A stretch of DNA of 64,000 nucleotides, from NCBI GenBank assembly GCA_002507545.1, contig DAVR01000026.1, positions 1 through 64,000 on the forward strand, read 5' to 3'. How positions within the stretch are numbered: position 1 is the stretch's first letter; each line of letters starts with the position of its first letter. The DNA comes from Archaeoglobus sp. UBA230. Its GTDB lineage: Archaea; Halobacteriota; Archaeoglobi; Archaeoglobales; Archaeoglobaceae. The notes below the pieces were generated by a model. The model was not told the DNA's origin. It worked only from the letters and a program-made list of their open reading frames with translations, and made no database searches. A program made the translations under genes and the position numbers. Shown in pieces: positions 8,543 through 17,896 of the stretch.

Positions 8543-10276
8543 ATGGACATCAACATTGACTTTATACCCGACCCGGTGATAGTGACAGATAAGGGAGGTA
8601 GGATACTCGCCTTAAACACATCAGCCAGTGAACTTGGGCTTTCCGGAGGAGCGAACATTCATGACTACATAGGTAAGAATATTGCTGAGATTGAGATAGA
8701 TGGGAGAAGCTACGAAATCAAAATTTCAGAAACCACTGAATTCAACCTTTACATCCTGAGGGACATTACAGAAAGAAAAGAAGTTGAGAGAAAGCTAAAA
8801 GAGAGCGAAAATATGTATAGAACGCTCGTTGAGTTAAGTCCAGATGCCATTGTAGTTCACGATGGACAAAAAATTGTATTTGCGAACAGACGCGCTGCTG
8901 AACTTTCAGGGTTCGAGAAACCAGAGGAAATGGTTGGTCTACCAATCATGAACTTCGTTCACCCCGATTATGTTGACTTAGTTAGGGAAAGAATTTCAAG
9001 GATGATGAAAAATAGAACAATTGCCCCCTTTGTAGAAGAGAAGTTCGTTCTACCTGACGGCAGTGTCAGGGATGTGGAAGTGAGTGTAAGCTTCATAACT
9101 TTCAATGAGAAGCCAGCAATCCTTCTTGTTGTTCGAGACGTAACAGAAAGGAAAAGAATGGAGGAAGAGGTTATCGAGAGTGAGAGAAAGTACAAGGACT
9201 TCTTTCACAACACGTTGGATATAATCGTTGTGACAGACCTCCGGGGGAATTACGTTGAGGTCAACAAAGAATTTGAGAGAATTACAGGATATAGCAGGGA
9301 TGAAATTCTCGGGAAAAATTTCAGGGATGTCCTGCCAAAAAAAGAGGCTGACTACCTTTTTAAGAAATACAACGAAGCTTTCAGAGAAAGAAAGAGCGTC
9401 TACGGTCTTGAGTTCAAATTTACGACAAGGTTTGGAGAGACTAAATATGTAGAAGGGAAAGTGAGACCTCTGATAAAAAAGGATAGAGTTGTGGGCTTTA
9501 TTGCCAATTTCAAAGACATCACGGAAAGAAAGAAGCTGGAAGAAGAGCTTAGAAGAACAAACAAACTTCTCAAAACGATTAACCACATCAACGAACTTGT
9601 GGTAAGGGAAAAAGACCTGCAGAAGCTTATCGAAATGACCGTTAAAGAGATTGGAGAATACAGCAATCATGCGTGGATTGGTATTTACCGTGATGGTCAC
9701 CTGAATCCAATTGGAACGTCAGGAATAGACATCAAAACAGTTAGACAGGAGATTGAAAAGGGTATGCTTTGTGTTGAGAAGGCAGCTGAAATGAAAAAGC
9801 CGGTTGTAGTCTACAAAAATGAACATCGGCCAAAGTGTCCCAATTTTAATGCCCACAAGGAATATAACTGCTACATTTTCCCGATCGTGTATCACGAAAA
9901 ACTCGTCGGCATTATGACTATACATTCAGACATCAGAATAAGTGACGAAGAGGTCAAGTTACTGCAAACCCTTGCAGACAATATTGCCTTTGCCATTAAC
10001 TCAATCGAGCTCGAAAAAATGAAAGAGCAGGCTGTTTTGCAGATAGACCGAAATATAGAGCAGTTCGCAATACTTGTTGACAAAATAAGAAACCCCCTCG
10101 CCGTTATTATTGGAGCTGTTGAAGTCGGATGTGATAATTATGATATACAGAGAAAGGTTTTTGAAGCTGTAAATAAGGTTGAATCAATCATAGCTGAGCT
10201 TGAAAGAGGATGGCTTGAATCAGAAGATGTTAGGAAGCTACTTAGGGGGATGAGAGATGAAGATACTTCTGGTTGA
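8543..10276 (+). CDS. PAS-PAS-PAS-GAF sensor with degenerate histidine-kinase end
   Basis: This 577-residue soluble protein starts with a short PAS-like segment (about 1-75), then full PAS domains at about 90-205 and 215-330, each closing with the D-[IV]-T-E-R-K signature, then a GAF domain (about 335-490). The C-terminal helical hairpin resembles a dimerisation/phosphotransfer domain, but the H-box reads VDKIRNPL: Asp513 stands where the phospho-acceptor His would be. No HATPase domain follows; the protein ends about 65 residues later. It overlaps the receiver gene by 20 bases, so the pair surely works together, though not by standard phosphotransfer. TATA-like TTTTTATATTTTT lies about 25 bases upstream. 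Confidence 0.85.
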   Translation: MDINIDFIPDPVIVTDKGGRILALNTSASELGLSGGANIHDYIGKNIAEIEIDGRSYEIKISETTEFNLYILRDITERKEVERKLKESENMYRTLVELSPDAIVVHDGQKIVFANRRAAELSGFEKPEEMVGLPIMNFVHPDYVDLVRERISRMMKNRTIAPFVEEKFVLPDGSVRDVEVSVSFITFNEKPAILLVVRDVTERKRMEEEVIESERKYKDFFHNTLDIIVVTDLRGNYVEVNKEFERITGYSRDEILGKNFRDVLPKKEADYLFKKYNEAFRERKSVYGLEFKFTTRFGETKYVEGKVRPLIKKDRVVGFIANFKDITERKKLEEELRRTNKLLKTINHINELVVREKDLQKLIEMTVKEIGEYSNHAWIGIYRDGHLNPIGTSGIDIKTVRQEIEKGMLCVEKAAEMKKPVVVYKNEHRPKCPNFNAHKEYNCYIFPIVYHEKLVGIMTIHSDIRISDEEVKLLQTLADNIAFAINSIELEKMKEQAVLQIDRNIEQFAILVDKIRNPLAVIIGAVEVGCDNYDIQRKVFEAVNKVESIIAELERGWLESEDVRKLLRGMRDEDTSG

Positions 10277-10598
10277 AGATGAGCCTGATTTGCTTGAAAT
10301 TTTTGAACACATGCTTTCAAGTTATGAGATTATCAAGGCATGTGATGGGAGAGAGGCAATTGAAAAATTCAAATCTCACCAACCCGATCTCGTTCTGATG
10401 GACATAGAGCTCCCCGGAATTGATGGGGTTGAAGCAACAAAGCGTATTTTAAGCATAAAGCCTGATACTAAAGTTATCGCCATAACGGCATTTGCTTCAA
10501 GAAGAGGAAGAGAGATGCTTGCTGCAGGAGCGGTAGAAGTTCTCAAGAAGCCTTTTAGGATGCAGGAGCTTCTTGAGACTGTTAGGAAGTATTTATGA
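10257..10598 (+). CDS. Stand-alone response-regulator receiver (CheY-like)
   Basis: A 113-residue single receiver domain: acidic pocket near VEDEP (residues 6-10), phospho-acceptor Asp49 in VLMDIELPG, and the conserved Lys in LKKPF near residue 98. There is no output domain. It begins inside the end of the PAS sensor gene and its stop overlaps the start of the nuclease gene (ATGA-type), placing it in the middle of a three-gene translationally coupled unit. Target unknown. Confidence 0.93.
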   Translation: MKILLVEDEPDLLEIFEHMLSSYEIIKACDGREAIEKFKSHQPDLVLMDIELPGIDGVEATKRILSIKPDTKVIAITAFASRRGREMLAAGAVEVLKKPFRMQELLETVRKYL

Positions 10599-11236
10599 TC
10601 TACGCCGATAGCAGAGAGCCAGAGAGAATTGTAGACAGGTTGAAAAGACTCGGAATTGAAGTTGTTGTCAAAGGCCTTGAAACGGGAGACTACATCGTAA
10701 AACACGGAAACTACGAAGTTGCGGTGGAAAGGAAAGATATTAACGATTTTTTGAACTCCATCGCTGACGGTAGAATATTCAGGCAGTGTCACGCTTTGGC
10801 TGCCAGATACCCTATCTCATTTCTTGCCATTGTTGGTGATCTTGATGAAGCTTTGGAGGAAAGGATGTTTAACAGGGGTGCTGTAGTATCAGCAATAGTC
10901 TCCATAGCCGTAAAAAACCTTCAGGGTCAGGTTGTGCCCCTGATCTTCACAAAGGAAGACGACTTCTGCTTAGCACTAAAGGCAATTGACAGCCGGTTGA
11001 GGGAGGGGGACTTGAGAATTCTTCCGAGGCTGAAAAAAGCCGAGAGACTACAGGTAGCGATGCTCACCGCAATCCCGGGAATTGGGGAGAAAAAGGCTGA
11101 AAAGCTACTTGAAAAGTTCGGCAGTGTGCAAAGAATTGCAAATGCGAGCATTGCAGAGTTGATGAGGGTTGAGGGAATAGGGGAGAAGAAAGCCAAGCAG
11201 ATTTACAGGATTTTCAGAAAAAAGGTTGGAGATTAA
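10595..11236 (+). CDS. XPF/ERCC4-type structure-specific endonuclease, short form
   Basis: This 213-residue protein has an ERCC4 nuclease domain (residues about 1-130) with the active-site motif VERKD preceded by ADSREP and GDY, followed by tandem helix-hairpin-helix motifs (PGIGEKKAEKLL and EGIGEKKAKQIY, residues about 150-205). It would cut 3'-flap or forked DNA as a dimer and normally binds PCNA. It lacks the helicase half found in euryarchaeal Hef, so it is the short, crenarchaeal-like form. It overlaps the receiver gene by four bases and the convergent DUF35 gene by four bases. Confidence 0.9.
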   Translation: MIYADSREPERIVDRLKRLGIEVVVKGLETGDYIVKHGNYEVAVERKDINDFLNSIADGRIFRQCHALAARYPISFLAIVGDLDEALEERMFNRGAVVSAIVSIAVKNLQGQVVPLIFTKEDDFCLALKAIDSRLREGDLRILPRLKKAERLQVAMLTAIPGIGEKKAEKLLEKFGSVQRIANASIAELMRVEGIGEKKAKQIYRIFRKKVGD

Positions 11237-11601
11237 TTCGCTGGAACAAATTTAGTCCCGTAATTTATTATTCCTTCTTCTCCATCCTCGCCATACCTTC
11301 TGAAAGCTTTTCTGACCCTCATCCCAGTCTCCACTTCACTCGGATCACAGGAAAGTTGCGATATGATTCTTGTTCCATTGTCGAGTTCTATGAGGGCAAC
11401 GACGCATGGTTCTCCTTCTCTGATGATAGTGTAACTCAAAACCCTGCCCTCATCAGGGAGTCTAACCTCTTTAACCCTCCCTCTCCTTCTGCAAACCGGG
11501 CAGAAGTTTCTGGGTGGATAATGGTAATTTCCACAGTTTTCACAGTAACTGCCCTTAAGGTCATACCGATATTTTATCTTCCTCCAGAATCTCGGAACCA
11601 C
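11233..11601 (-). CDS. DUF35 zinc-ribbon/OB-fold protein of the thiolase/HMG-CoA synthase complex
   Basis: A 122-residue protein with a four-cysteine zinc ribbon (CENCGNYHYPPRNFCPVC) and an OB fold. In methanogens, the equivalent DUF35 protein bridges acetoacetyl-CoA thiolase and HMG-CoA synthase and lets acetoacetyl-CoA pass between them. It is the last gene of the HTH - HMG-CoA synthase - thiolase - DUF35 operon and follows the thiolase by four bases, which supports the same role here. Confidence 0.88.
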   Translation of the reverse strand: MVPRFWRKIKYRYDLKGSYCENCGNYHYPPRNFCPVCRRRGRVKEVRLPDEGRVLSYTIIREGEPCVVALIELDNGTRIISQLSCDPSEVETGMRVRKAFRRYGEDGEEGIINYGTKFVPAN

Positions 11602-11605
11602 AATA

Positions 11606-12760
11606 TCACCTCCCCAGTATTGAAACTACTGCAGTTGCACCAGTTCCTCCAATATTCAACGCTAAACCTTTCTCAGCGTCAACCTGTCTCTTCTCTGCAT
11701 CTCCTCTGAGCTGGAGTGTAAGCTCCACGATCTGCCTTACACCAGTCGCTCCAACAGCGTGCCCACATGCCTTCAACCCTCCCGAAGGATTTACCGGAAG
11801 GTCTCCATCTATCTCTGTAATACCCTCTCTGATCAGTTCTGCCCCCTTCCCCTTTTCCGAAAATCCCAAGTCCTCGTAAGCGAGAATTTCTGCAATCGTA
11901 AAGGAATCGTGAACCTCTGCAACCTGAACATCCTTTGCTTCAATTCTCGCAAGTTTATATGCCTCCCTTGCAGCCTTAACAACAGCTTTCATTGTCAGAA
12001 CATCCTTTCTGCTATGCAGGGCGATGTAGTCACTCGCCTGAGTGCACGCTTCAATGTAAACGGGTGTATCTGTTATTTCTCTCGCGACATTCTCGCTTGC
12101 AAGTATTACCGCTGCAGCCCCATCACTTATGGAGGCACAGTCAAGAAGCTTCAGAGGTTCTGCGACATATGGTGACCTCAGCACATCATCCACCTTTATC
12201 TCTCTCCTGAACTGTGCCTTTGGATTTTTAACACCATTTCTGTGGTTTTTCACGCTCACCATCGCCAAATCTTCCTCAGTGGTTCCGAAGCTCTCCATGT
12301 GCATCCTCGCCATTATCGCATAGAGGGCAGGCAAATTACCGCCAACGAACCTTTCCCATTCCATGTCAACCGAGGCAGAGAGAATTTCCATCGGATCACC
12401 GACATCGGTAACCTTTTCTGCACCAGCGGCAATGACTATTTCGTGCAGTCCGGAGGCAACAGCCATATAAGCTTGCCTTACCGCCAACCCACCACTGGCA
12501 TCAGCAGCTTCGACTCTTGTCGCTGGAATACCAAACTCTGCCAAACCTGAGTAATCGGCAATCAGTGCAGCTATGTGTTCTTGCCCCAAATACCTGCCTC
12601 CGCTCATGTTTCCGACATACATTGCCTCTATCTCTTTCCCTTCAAGTTCAGCATCAGCCAAAGCCTCTGCTCCAGCCTCAAGGACTATGTCTCTGAATCC
12701 CCTTTCCCAAAGTTCTCCGAACTGACTGTATCCAACACCAACAACAGCAACGCGCCTCAT
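11606..12760 (-). CDS. Acetoacetyl-CoA thiolase homologue with Asp at the nucleophile position
   Basis: A 384-residue SCP2-type thiolase, by context the first enzyme of the mevalonate pathway (two acetyl-CoA to acetoacetyl-CoA). It retains the His-containing blocks HDSFTIAE and [14 protein letters not shown] near the C-terminus. The nucleophile segment, usually EAACASG, reads EAADASG: codon GAT gives Asp87 instead of Cys. A TGT-to-GAT change needs two substitutions, so a single read error does not explain it. Either chemistry is altered or the protein is a scaffold while another thiolase works. It overlaps the HMG-CoA synthase gene by four bases. Confidence 0.85.
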   Translation of the reverse strand: MRRVAVVGVGYSQFGELWERGFRDIVLEAGAEALADAELEGKEIEAMYVGNMSGGRYLGQEHIAALIADYSGLAEFGIPATRVEAADASGGLAVRQAYMAVASGLHEIVIAAGAEKVTDVGDPMEILSASVDMEWERFVGGNLPALYAIMARMHMESFGTTEEDLAMVSVKNHRNGVKNPKAQFRREIKVDDVLRSPYVAEPLKLLDCASISDGAAAVILASENVAREITDTPVYIEACTQASDYIALHSRKDVLTMKAVVKAAREAYKLARIEAKDVQVAEVHDSFTIAEILAYEDLGFSEKGKGAELIREGITEIDGDLPVNPSGGLKACGHAVGATGVRQIVELTLQLRGDAEKRQVDAEKGLALNIGGTGATAVVSILGR

Positions 12761-13788
12761 GCCTTTATCTTCCTCCTGTGTTTAAGATAAATCGCATAAT
12801 CCACATACACCTTCCTCTCGATTTTGTCCCAAACCGCAGGTTCTCTCGAGTAGTTCTCAATTCTGTCAGTAACTCTGATAGCGAAGGCGTCACTTCCTGC
12901 ACCTGATCCGAAAGAAACAAGGAGTATTCTCTCATCGGGTTCGGCAATGTCGAGAGTTGCACACAAGCCAAGCAGTGAAGAACCTGAGTACGTGTTCCCA
13001 ATTGCTCTCACAACAAGTCCTTGATTTATCTGCTCAATGCTGAACCCAAGCATTTTTGCAGCCCTTATCGGAAACTTGGCGTTGGGCATGTGGAAGACGG
13101 CATAGTCAAAATCCTCTGGCTTGAATTCATGCTTTTCCATCAGACCCTTTGCCGCAGAGATTACGTGTCTGAAGTAGGCAGGTAAACCTGTAAATCTACC
13201 ACCATGACTGGGATACGGCTGTAAATCCCTTCTCCAGAAGTCTGGGGTATCAGAGGTGTAGGAATACGTCGCCTCAATCTCTGCTATTGGATCGTTACCG
13301 ATGATAAACGCAGCTCCACCTGCAGCAGCAGCATACTCCAAAGCATCTCCCGGCCTTGCCTGACTTGTATCAGCACCAATGGCTAAGCCATACTTTATCA
13401 TTCCAGATTTTACCATAGCGTAGCATATCTGCATCCCGGCTGTTCCTGCCTTGCAGGCGAACTCAAGGTCGGCAGAGAAATAGTCGTTTCCAGCTCCAAT
13501 TGCCTCACCAACTATCGTTGCTGTGGGCTTAACGGCGTATGGATGACTTTCAGACCCGACAAAAACTGCTCCAATTTCTGAGGGATCAATTTTTGATCTG
13601 CTGATTGCCTCTCTCGCAGCCTCTACCGCAATAGTTGCAGCATCTTCATCCATCCCTGGCACGGATTTCTCGTAAACACCCAAACCGCCCTTGATCTTCT
13701 CCGCATCCTCTCCCCAGACTCTCGCAATTTCCTCAACTCTTATCCTGAATTTGGGTATGTAGCTTCCGTAAGACACTATTCCAGTCAT
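12757..13788 (-). CDS. Hydroxymethylglutaryl-CoA synthase, archaeal
   Basis: A 343-residue HMG-CoA synthase joining acetyl-CoA and acetoacetyl-CoA. The nucleophile Cys112 lies in FACKAGTAG, and the His of HMPNAKFP and the [12 protein letters not shown] block are in the expected order. It supplies mevalonate for archaeal ether lipids. Four-base overlaps on both sides bind it to the regulator upstream and the thiolase downstream. Confidence 0.93.
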   Translation of the reverse strand: MTGIVSYGSYIPKFRIRVEEIARVWGEDAEKIKGGLGVYEKSVPGMDEDAATIAVEAAREAISRSKIDPSEIGAVFVGSESHPYAVKPTATIVGEAIGAGNDYFSADLEFACKAGTAGMQICYAMVKSGMIKYGLAIGADTSQARPGDALEYAAAAGGAAFIIGNDPIAEIEATYSYTSDTPDFWRRDLQPYPSHGGRFTGLPAYFRHVISAAKGLMEKHEFKPEDFDYAVFHMPNAKFPIRAAKMLGFSIEQINQGLVVRAIGNTYSGSSLLGLCATLDIAEPDERILLVSFGSGAGSDAFAIRVTDRIENYSREPAVWDKIERKVYVDYAIYLKHRRKIKA

Positions 13789-14474
13789 GCAAACTTCCTC
13801 CTCAACCTTTTTATCATTCTATCAATCTTCATTTTGGTAACAATCAGCGGAATCCTCTCAATTCCGGCAATCTTCTTCGCCATATCATCAACCCTCGTGG
13901 CATCAATACCGTGAAGAACAACTGCAGAAGGTTTCAGATTGGAAACCCTCACAGCCACCATCGGCGATCTTCCGGTTGAAACTTTGGTGAAAACAATCGC
14001 CCTTTCGCTCGTAAGACCATATAGCCTGTAAAAGTCAAAGGCGTTGAAGGACATTATAGCGCTGATACTGTCAACAAAGGTATGACCGTGTATCAACCTC
14101 TCAAAATCATTTAGCAGTTCTCCGTCTATGACATCGCAGAATTCGGGCACGTTTACAGTTCTGGAATACTCAACTATGTCAAGAATGGCCTTAGTGTCAG
14201 ACTCAAGGATATGCCTGTATTTCGAAAGCGTTGGATATCCCCTCTCTTTGTCCAGATCGAGAAGAGATAACACGAATTTCCTCAAAAAGCTTATTCCCGG
14301 ACTCCTCCTCCCCGACTCGTAGTCGCTAATCACCGATGGTGAAATGCCTATCTTTTTCGCCAGTTCACTTTGAGTTGCACTGAAAATTCCCCTCCACTTT
14401 CTCATAACCTCTCCTGAGTTTTCGGCCAGAACTATATCTCCGCAAATCCTCTCTGCAATGCTCCGAAACTCCAC
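13785..14474 (-). CDS. XRE-type HTH regulator of the mevalonate-entry operon
   Basis: A 229-residue protein with an N-terminal Cro/C1-type helix-turn-helix (residues about 30-75; [20 protein letters not shown]) and a long C-terminal domain likely to bind an effector. The same regulator is commonly first in the HMG-CoA synthase operon of Euryarchaeota. The GTG start at 14474 lies about 26 bases after a TATA box (TTTATAAA on this strand), so translation is probably leaderless. Feedback control by an isoprenoid intermediate is plausible but not visible. Confidence 0.88.
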   Translation of the reverse strand: MEFRSIAERICGDIVLAENSGEVMRKWRGIFSATQSELAKKIGISPSVISDYESGRRSPGISFLRKFVLSLLDLDKERGYPTLSKYRHILESDTKAILDIVEYSRTVNVPEFCDVIDGELLNDFERLIHGHTFVDSISAIMSFNAFDFYRLYGLTSERAIVFTKVSTGRSPMVAVRVSNLKPSAVVLHGIDATRVDDMAKKIAGIERIPLIVTKMKIDRMIKRLRRKFA

Positions 14475-14617
14475 AAATAATAAGTTAGCATATCATTTAT
14501 AAAGTTAACGGATAGTCGAAAAGAAATTCGGCAATTGTTGAAAAATGTTGAAGATTGGAAGACCTTGAAGATAAAGTCTTTTTTGCATCCAGAACCTCAA
14601 GACAAATTCTCTAAATT
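14475..14617 (-). promoter_or_regulatory. Promoter region of the mevalonate-entry operon
   Basis: A 143-base gap between the end of the radical SAM gene and the start of the HTH gene. A TATA element (read CTTTATAAAT on the minus strand, about 14493-14503) sits about 26 bases before GTG 14474. The rest is AT-rich and I see no small gene in it. Confidence 0.6.
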
Positions 14618-15799
14618 CTAAGTTCTGAGTGTCTTTGGAACGTAAATGCAGCACGGCTCCTCTGCCAGATAATCTCCAAAAATCGCATAAGCTCTCGCCC
14701 TGCTTCCACCACATATTTTGCGATACTCGCAGACACCACACTTACCCTTCAGCCTATCCGGGTCTCTCAGGTTTACAAAAATTTCCGAGTTGGAGTAGAT
14801 TTCAGCTACACTTCTCTCCCTAAGATTGCCTGCAACCAATGGTAAAAAGCCACTTGGGTAAATCTCACCGATGTGGCTTATGAACAGCATTCCTCTGCCG
14901 TCTGTTATCCCAACACTCCTCCTTATCCCGTCTGTGCTCAGGCTCCTTCCATGGCCTCCGGCAACAATTTGTGAAGCTTTCCCTTCAGGAAGATCATCTG
15001 TTCTATCAAGCAACCACCAGTAAAGTTCGCTGACTACTGGCATCTCTCCTCTATCCCTCATAAGCTCGATTCTCCTTAGATGTGTAGCTGCAGAGCTTTT
15101 AATGTTCAAGCCCGTTCTTCTGCTCAAATCGTAGAGCCAGCACAACACATCCTCAAATTGCTGAGGAGTTGGCATCATCTCCGCCTTAGCCCTTCCTGTG
15201 GGAACAACGAAGAAAACATCCCACATTATAGCTTCAAGTTCAATGCAGAGTCTTGCTATGTTCGGCAAATCTTTAATGTTATCTCTCGTAACCGTCGTGT
15301 TAATCTGGAAGGGTATTCCAACTTTCTTTGCATTCTCGATTGCCTGCATGCTCATTCTAAATGTTCCCCTAACACCTCTGAACGAATCATGCCTCTCTTC
15401 ATCGCTTCCATCAATACTAACAGCAATCCTTGCAATTCCAGCATCCTTCAGCTCCTCCAGCTTCCCCATAGTTGCTCTCTCAGTCCCACTGAAGGCAATT
15501 GCAGCCCTAAAACCTTTCTGTGAAGCATAAACGATTATTTCGGCAATATCTTCTCTCATAAGGGGGTCTCCACCGGTAATTATCAGCAGAGGTTTTGGAT
15601 TGAATTCAGCAAGCTGTTCAATCACTCCGAAGCACTCTTCTGTCGTGAGTTCTTTTGGGTGTCTTTTCCTAATAGCTTTCGCTCTGCAATGCTTGCATGC
15701 AAGCATGCACGCCCTTGTAAGCTCCCAGAAGACTATGAAGGGTGATGGGTGCATGACAAAGTGGACAAGAGGAGGCTTATAATCCCTTCGCAGAATCAC
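14618..15799 (-). CDS. Radical SAM/SPASM protein of the TIGR04053-like / Ahb-related group
   Basis: This 393-residue protein has the radical SAM cluster motif CMLACKHCRA near residue 32 and a C-terminal SPASM-type cysteine region (GKCGVCEYRKICGGSRARAY and EEPCCIY) that would hold auxiliary 4Fe-4S clusters. The group is related to the AhbC/AhbD enzymes that convert siroheme derivatives to heme in sulfate reducers and archaea, and to peptide-modifying SPASM enzymes. The substrate cannot be read from sequence. GTG 15799 lies about 30 bases from a TATA-like element shared with the divergent cstA; an internal ATG 15 codons on is the alternative start. Confidence 0.75.
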   Translation of the reverse strand: MILRRDYKPPLVHFVMHPSPFIVFWELTRACMLACKHCRAKAIRKRHPKELTTEECFGVIEQLAEFNPKPLLIITGGDPLMREDIAEIIVYASQKGFRAAIAFSGTERATMGKLEELKDAGIARIAVSIDGSDEERHDSFRGVRGTFRMSMQAIENAKKVGIPFQINTTVTRDNIKDLPNIARLCIELEAIMWDVFFVVPTGRAKAEMMPTPQQFEDVLCWLYDLSRRTGLNIKSSAATHLRRIELMRDRGEMPVVSELYWWLLDRTDDLPEGKASQIVAGGHGRSLSTDGIRRSVGITDGRGMLFISHIGEIYPSGFLPLVAGNLRERSVAEIYSNSEIFVNLRDPDRLKGKCGVCEYRKICGGSRARAYAIFGDYLAEEPCCIYVPKTLRT

Positions 15800-15881
15800 A
15801 TGTAATGTTTAATCTAACATATTTTAGAGTAAAGTTAAATATTAGTAATTTCAAATTATTAATAGCGTAGGGGTGGTTGGA
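15800..15881. promoter_or_regulatory. Divergent promoter between radical SAM gene and cstA
   Basis: AT-rich 82-base gap with overlapping TATA-like stretches (TTAAATATTA, about 15834-15843, and TTAATAG, about 15859-15865). A GGGGTGG ribosome site (about 15870-15876) precedes GTG 15882. Confidence 0.5.
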
Positions 15882-17579
15882 GTGATATCTACATACCTGA
15901 TACTGCTCGGACTGGTTGTGTATATTCTGCTTTACTACACCTACGGCAAAGGAATAGAGAAGAAAGTTGTCAGGGCGAGTGAGGAAAGAGAAACTCCAGC
16001 TCACAAGCTTTATGATGGTGTGGACTACGTACCAGCACATCAGGCAGTCCTTTATGGGCATCACTTTGCTTCAATAGCCGGAGCGGGGCCAATAGTTGGT
16101 CCAGCACTTGCAATGGCATGGGGCTGGTTGCCGAGCTTGCTGTGGATATGGTTCGGAAACGTCTTCATAGGGGCAGTGCATGACTATTTAGCATTGATGA
16201 GTTCAGTGAGATACGACGGAAAGTCTATTCAATGGATTGCGGGTAGAATAGTAGGGAAACGCACCGGTATAACGTTCCCGATATACATCTGGTTCACACT
16301 TGTGCTTGTTATTGCTGCTTTTACAGCGGTTGTTTCCAAACTTTTCAACTCCGTTCCCCAAGCCGCGACGGCATCGCTGTTGTTTCTGGCGGTGGCAGTT
16401 ATACTGGGCTACTTGCTCTATAAAGCAAAACTTAACTTCTATGTGGCAACGATAGTAGGGCTGGTGCTTTTAATCGGTTCCCTGTGGGTTGGATTCCTCA
16501 ATCCACTGGTTCTCGACTACCACACATGGAACATAATCCTATTTGTTTACATCGTCATCGCTGCGTCACTGCCTGTATGGGTTCTACTGCAGCCGAGAGA
16601 TTATCTCAATGCCTACATTCTGTGGTTTGGTCTTGCTACTGCTGGAATAGCATTCATCGCTCTCGCAAAACCGATAACAGCTCCAGTCTTCACAGCCTTT
16701 ACAGCGAACGTTGTTGGTGGACAGCCATCTCCATTCTGGCCAGCAGTCCCCCTCGTCATAGCTTGTGGAGCGCTTTCAGGATTCCACGCTCTGGTTGGCT
16801 CAGGAACTACTTCCAAGCAGCTTGACAAAGAAATGCACGGACTGCTCATAGGCTACGGAGGAATGTTTACTGAGGGATTCCTTTCAACAATTGTGGTAGT
16901 TTCCATCGCGGCCTACGGTGTCACACTTCTCGGACTGCCAGCAGCCCAGTGGAGCACAGAATACATAAAGTCTGGAGGGGGTCTTGGTGCCTTCATATCA
17001 AGCTACGCTCAAGGTTACGCTGACTTTTACGGCTATGAGGTTACCTTCTGGAAGACTTTTGCCACTCTCTGGGTGTCGGCTTTCGCCTTGACGAGTTTGG
17101 ATACAGCCACAAGACTTGGCAGGTTTGCTTGGCAGGAGATATTTGAGCCTCTCTACGACAGAAGTCCGGGTTTCCACAGTTTCATTGCGAACAGGTGGGT
17201 TGCATCTATAATAGCTTCGGCAATTGGTGTTGGACTTGCGTGGGGTGGTAGCTACACAATTCTATGGCCTGCTTTTGCAGGTATGAACCAGCTACTGGCT
17301 TCGATAGCAATGATTACGGCCTCAATATGGGTCTCGAAGATTCAGAGACCGGCAAAGGTGTGGAGCTATGCTGTATTGGTCCCGGCACTCTTCCTCTGGA
17401 TAACCGTAACTGCCGGTTTGATCTGGTATATAGCCTCAATTCAGATTGCAAATCCACTTACAAACGCTGTAGTGAAGGCAATTCTTTTTATAGGACTGAT
17501 ACTGAACTTCATCCTAATAGCAGAGTTTGCCAACGCATACAGAAAGCCTGCGGAGGAATTTGAAGCAGCTGTAGCATAA
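15882..17579 (+). CDS. cstA: CstA-family carbon-starvation / pyruvate-type transporter
   Basis: A polytopic membrane protein of 565 residues (568 if GTG 15873 is used) with well over a dozen hydrophobic segments. Conserved CstA blocks include HFASIAGAGPIVGPALA, GNVFIGAVHDY and the ALTSLDTATRLGRF region. Bacterial members are proton-driven importers of peptides or pyruvate. Pyruvate import would suit a cell with the 2-oxoacid oxidoreductase encoded a few kilobases away. GTG 15882 is preferred because GGGGTGG precedes it at normal spacing. Confidence 0.9.
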   Translation: MISTYLILLGLVVYILLYYTYGKGIEKKVVRASEERETPAHKLYDGVDYVPAHQAVLYGHHFASIAGAGPIVGPALAMAWGWLPSLLWIWFGNVFIGAVHDYLALMSSVRYDGKSIQWIAGRIVGKRTGITFPIYIWFTLVLVIAAFTAVVSKLFNSVPQAATASLLFLAVAVILGYLLYKAKLNFYVATIVGLVLLIGSLWVGFLNPLVLDYHTWNIILFVYIVIAASLPVWVLLQPRDYLNAYILWFGLATAGIAFIALAKPITAPVFTAFTANVVGGQPSPFWPAVPLVIACGALSGFHALVGSGTTSKQLDKEMHGLLIGYGGMFTEGFLSTIVVVSIAAYGVTLLGLPAAQWSTEYIKSGGGLGAFISSYAQGYADFYGYEVTFWKTFATLWVSAFALTSLDTATRLGRFAWQEIFEPLYDRSPGFHSFIANRWVASIIASAIGVGLAWGGSYTILWPAFAGMNQLLASIAMITASIWVSKIQRPAKVWSYAVLVPALFLWITVTAGLIWYIASIQIANPLTNAVVKAILFIGLILNFILIAEFANAYRKPAEEFEAAVA

Positions 17580-17618
17580 CAAAATTTCTTTATATTTTTT
17601 CAACCACAGTATAGAGAC

Positions 17619-17888
17619 ATGAAAATTGACGATGTAATCTCATTTTTAAAAGGATTCTTTGGTGCATTCAAGAAAGGATCAACTGAAATGATAGAATTTG
17701 AGCTCAGAGAGCTTGAAAATATATTTGCTCTTGTCCAGATGGGATTTTTTGTAGGTATACCCAGCCCGCCACCAACTATAATCATTAAAACTTTACCGCA
17801 CATGGCGAGAGAGCTTTACATAATGACGAGGAGGGTTAGTGAGGAAGATGCCCTGTCCGAGATGGCAGGAGTTTTTGACGTTACGTAG
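17619..17888 (+). CDS. Conserved-looking small protein upstream of ArsA-like ATPase, unknown
   Basis: An 89-residue protein I do not recognise. It is predicted mostly helical, has a short hydrophobic stretch around residues 35-55 (ALVQMGFFVGIPSPPPT) and no cysteines. A TATA element (TTTATATTTTTT) lies about 26 bases before ATG 17619. It stops eight bases before the ArsA-like gene, so it is likely co-transcribed and functionally linked to it. Confidence 0.6.
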   Translation: MKIDDVISFLKGFFGAFKKGSTEMIEFELRELENIFALVQMGFFVGIPSPPPTIIIKTLPHMARELYIMTRRVSEEDALSEMAGVFDVT

Positions 17889-17896
17889 GTGGAAAG

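Noticed and set aside
11759-12175. A 138-codon plus-strand frame
   Set aside because: Shadow of the thiolase gene on the opposite strand with odd composition rich in Cys and Asn.
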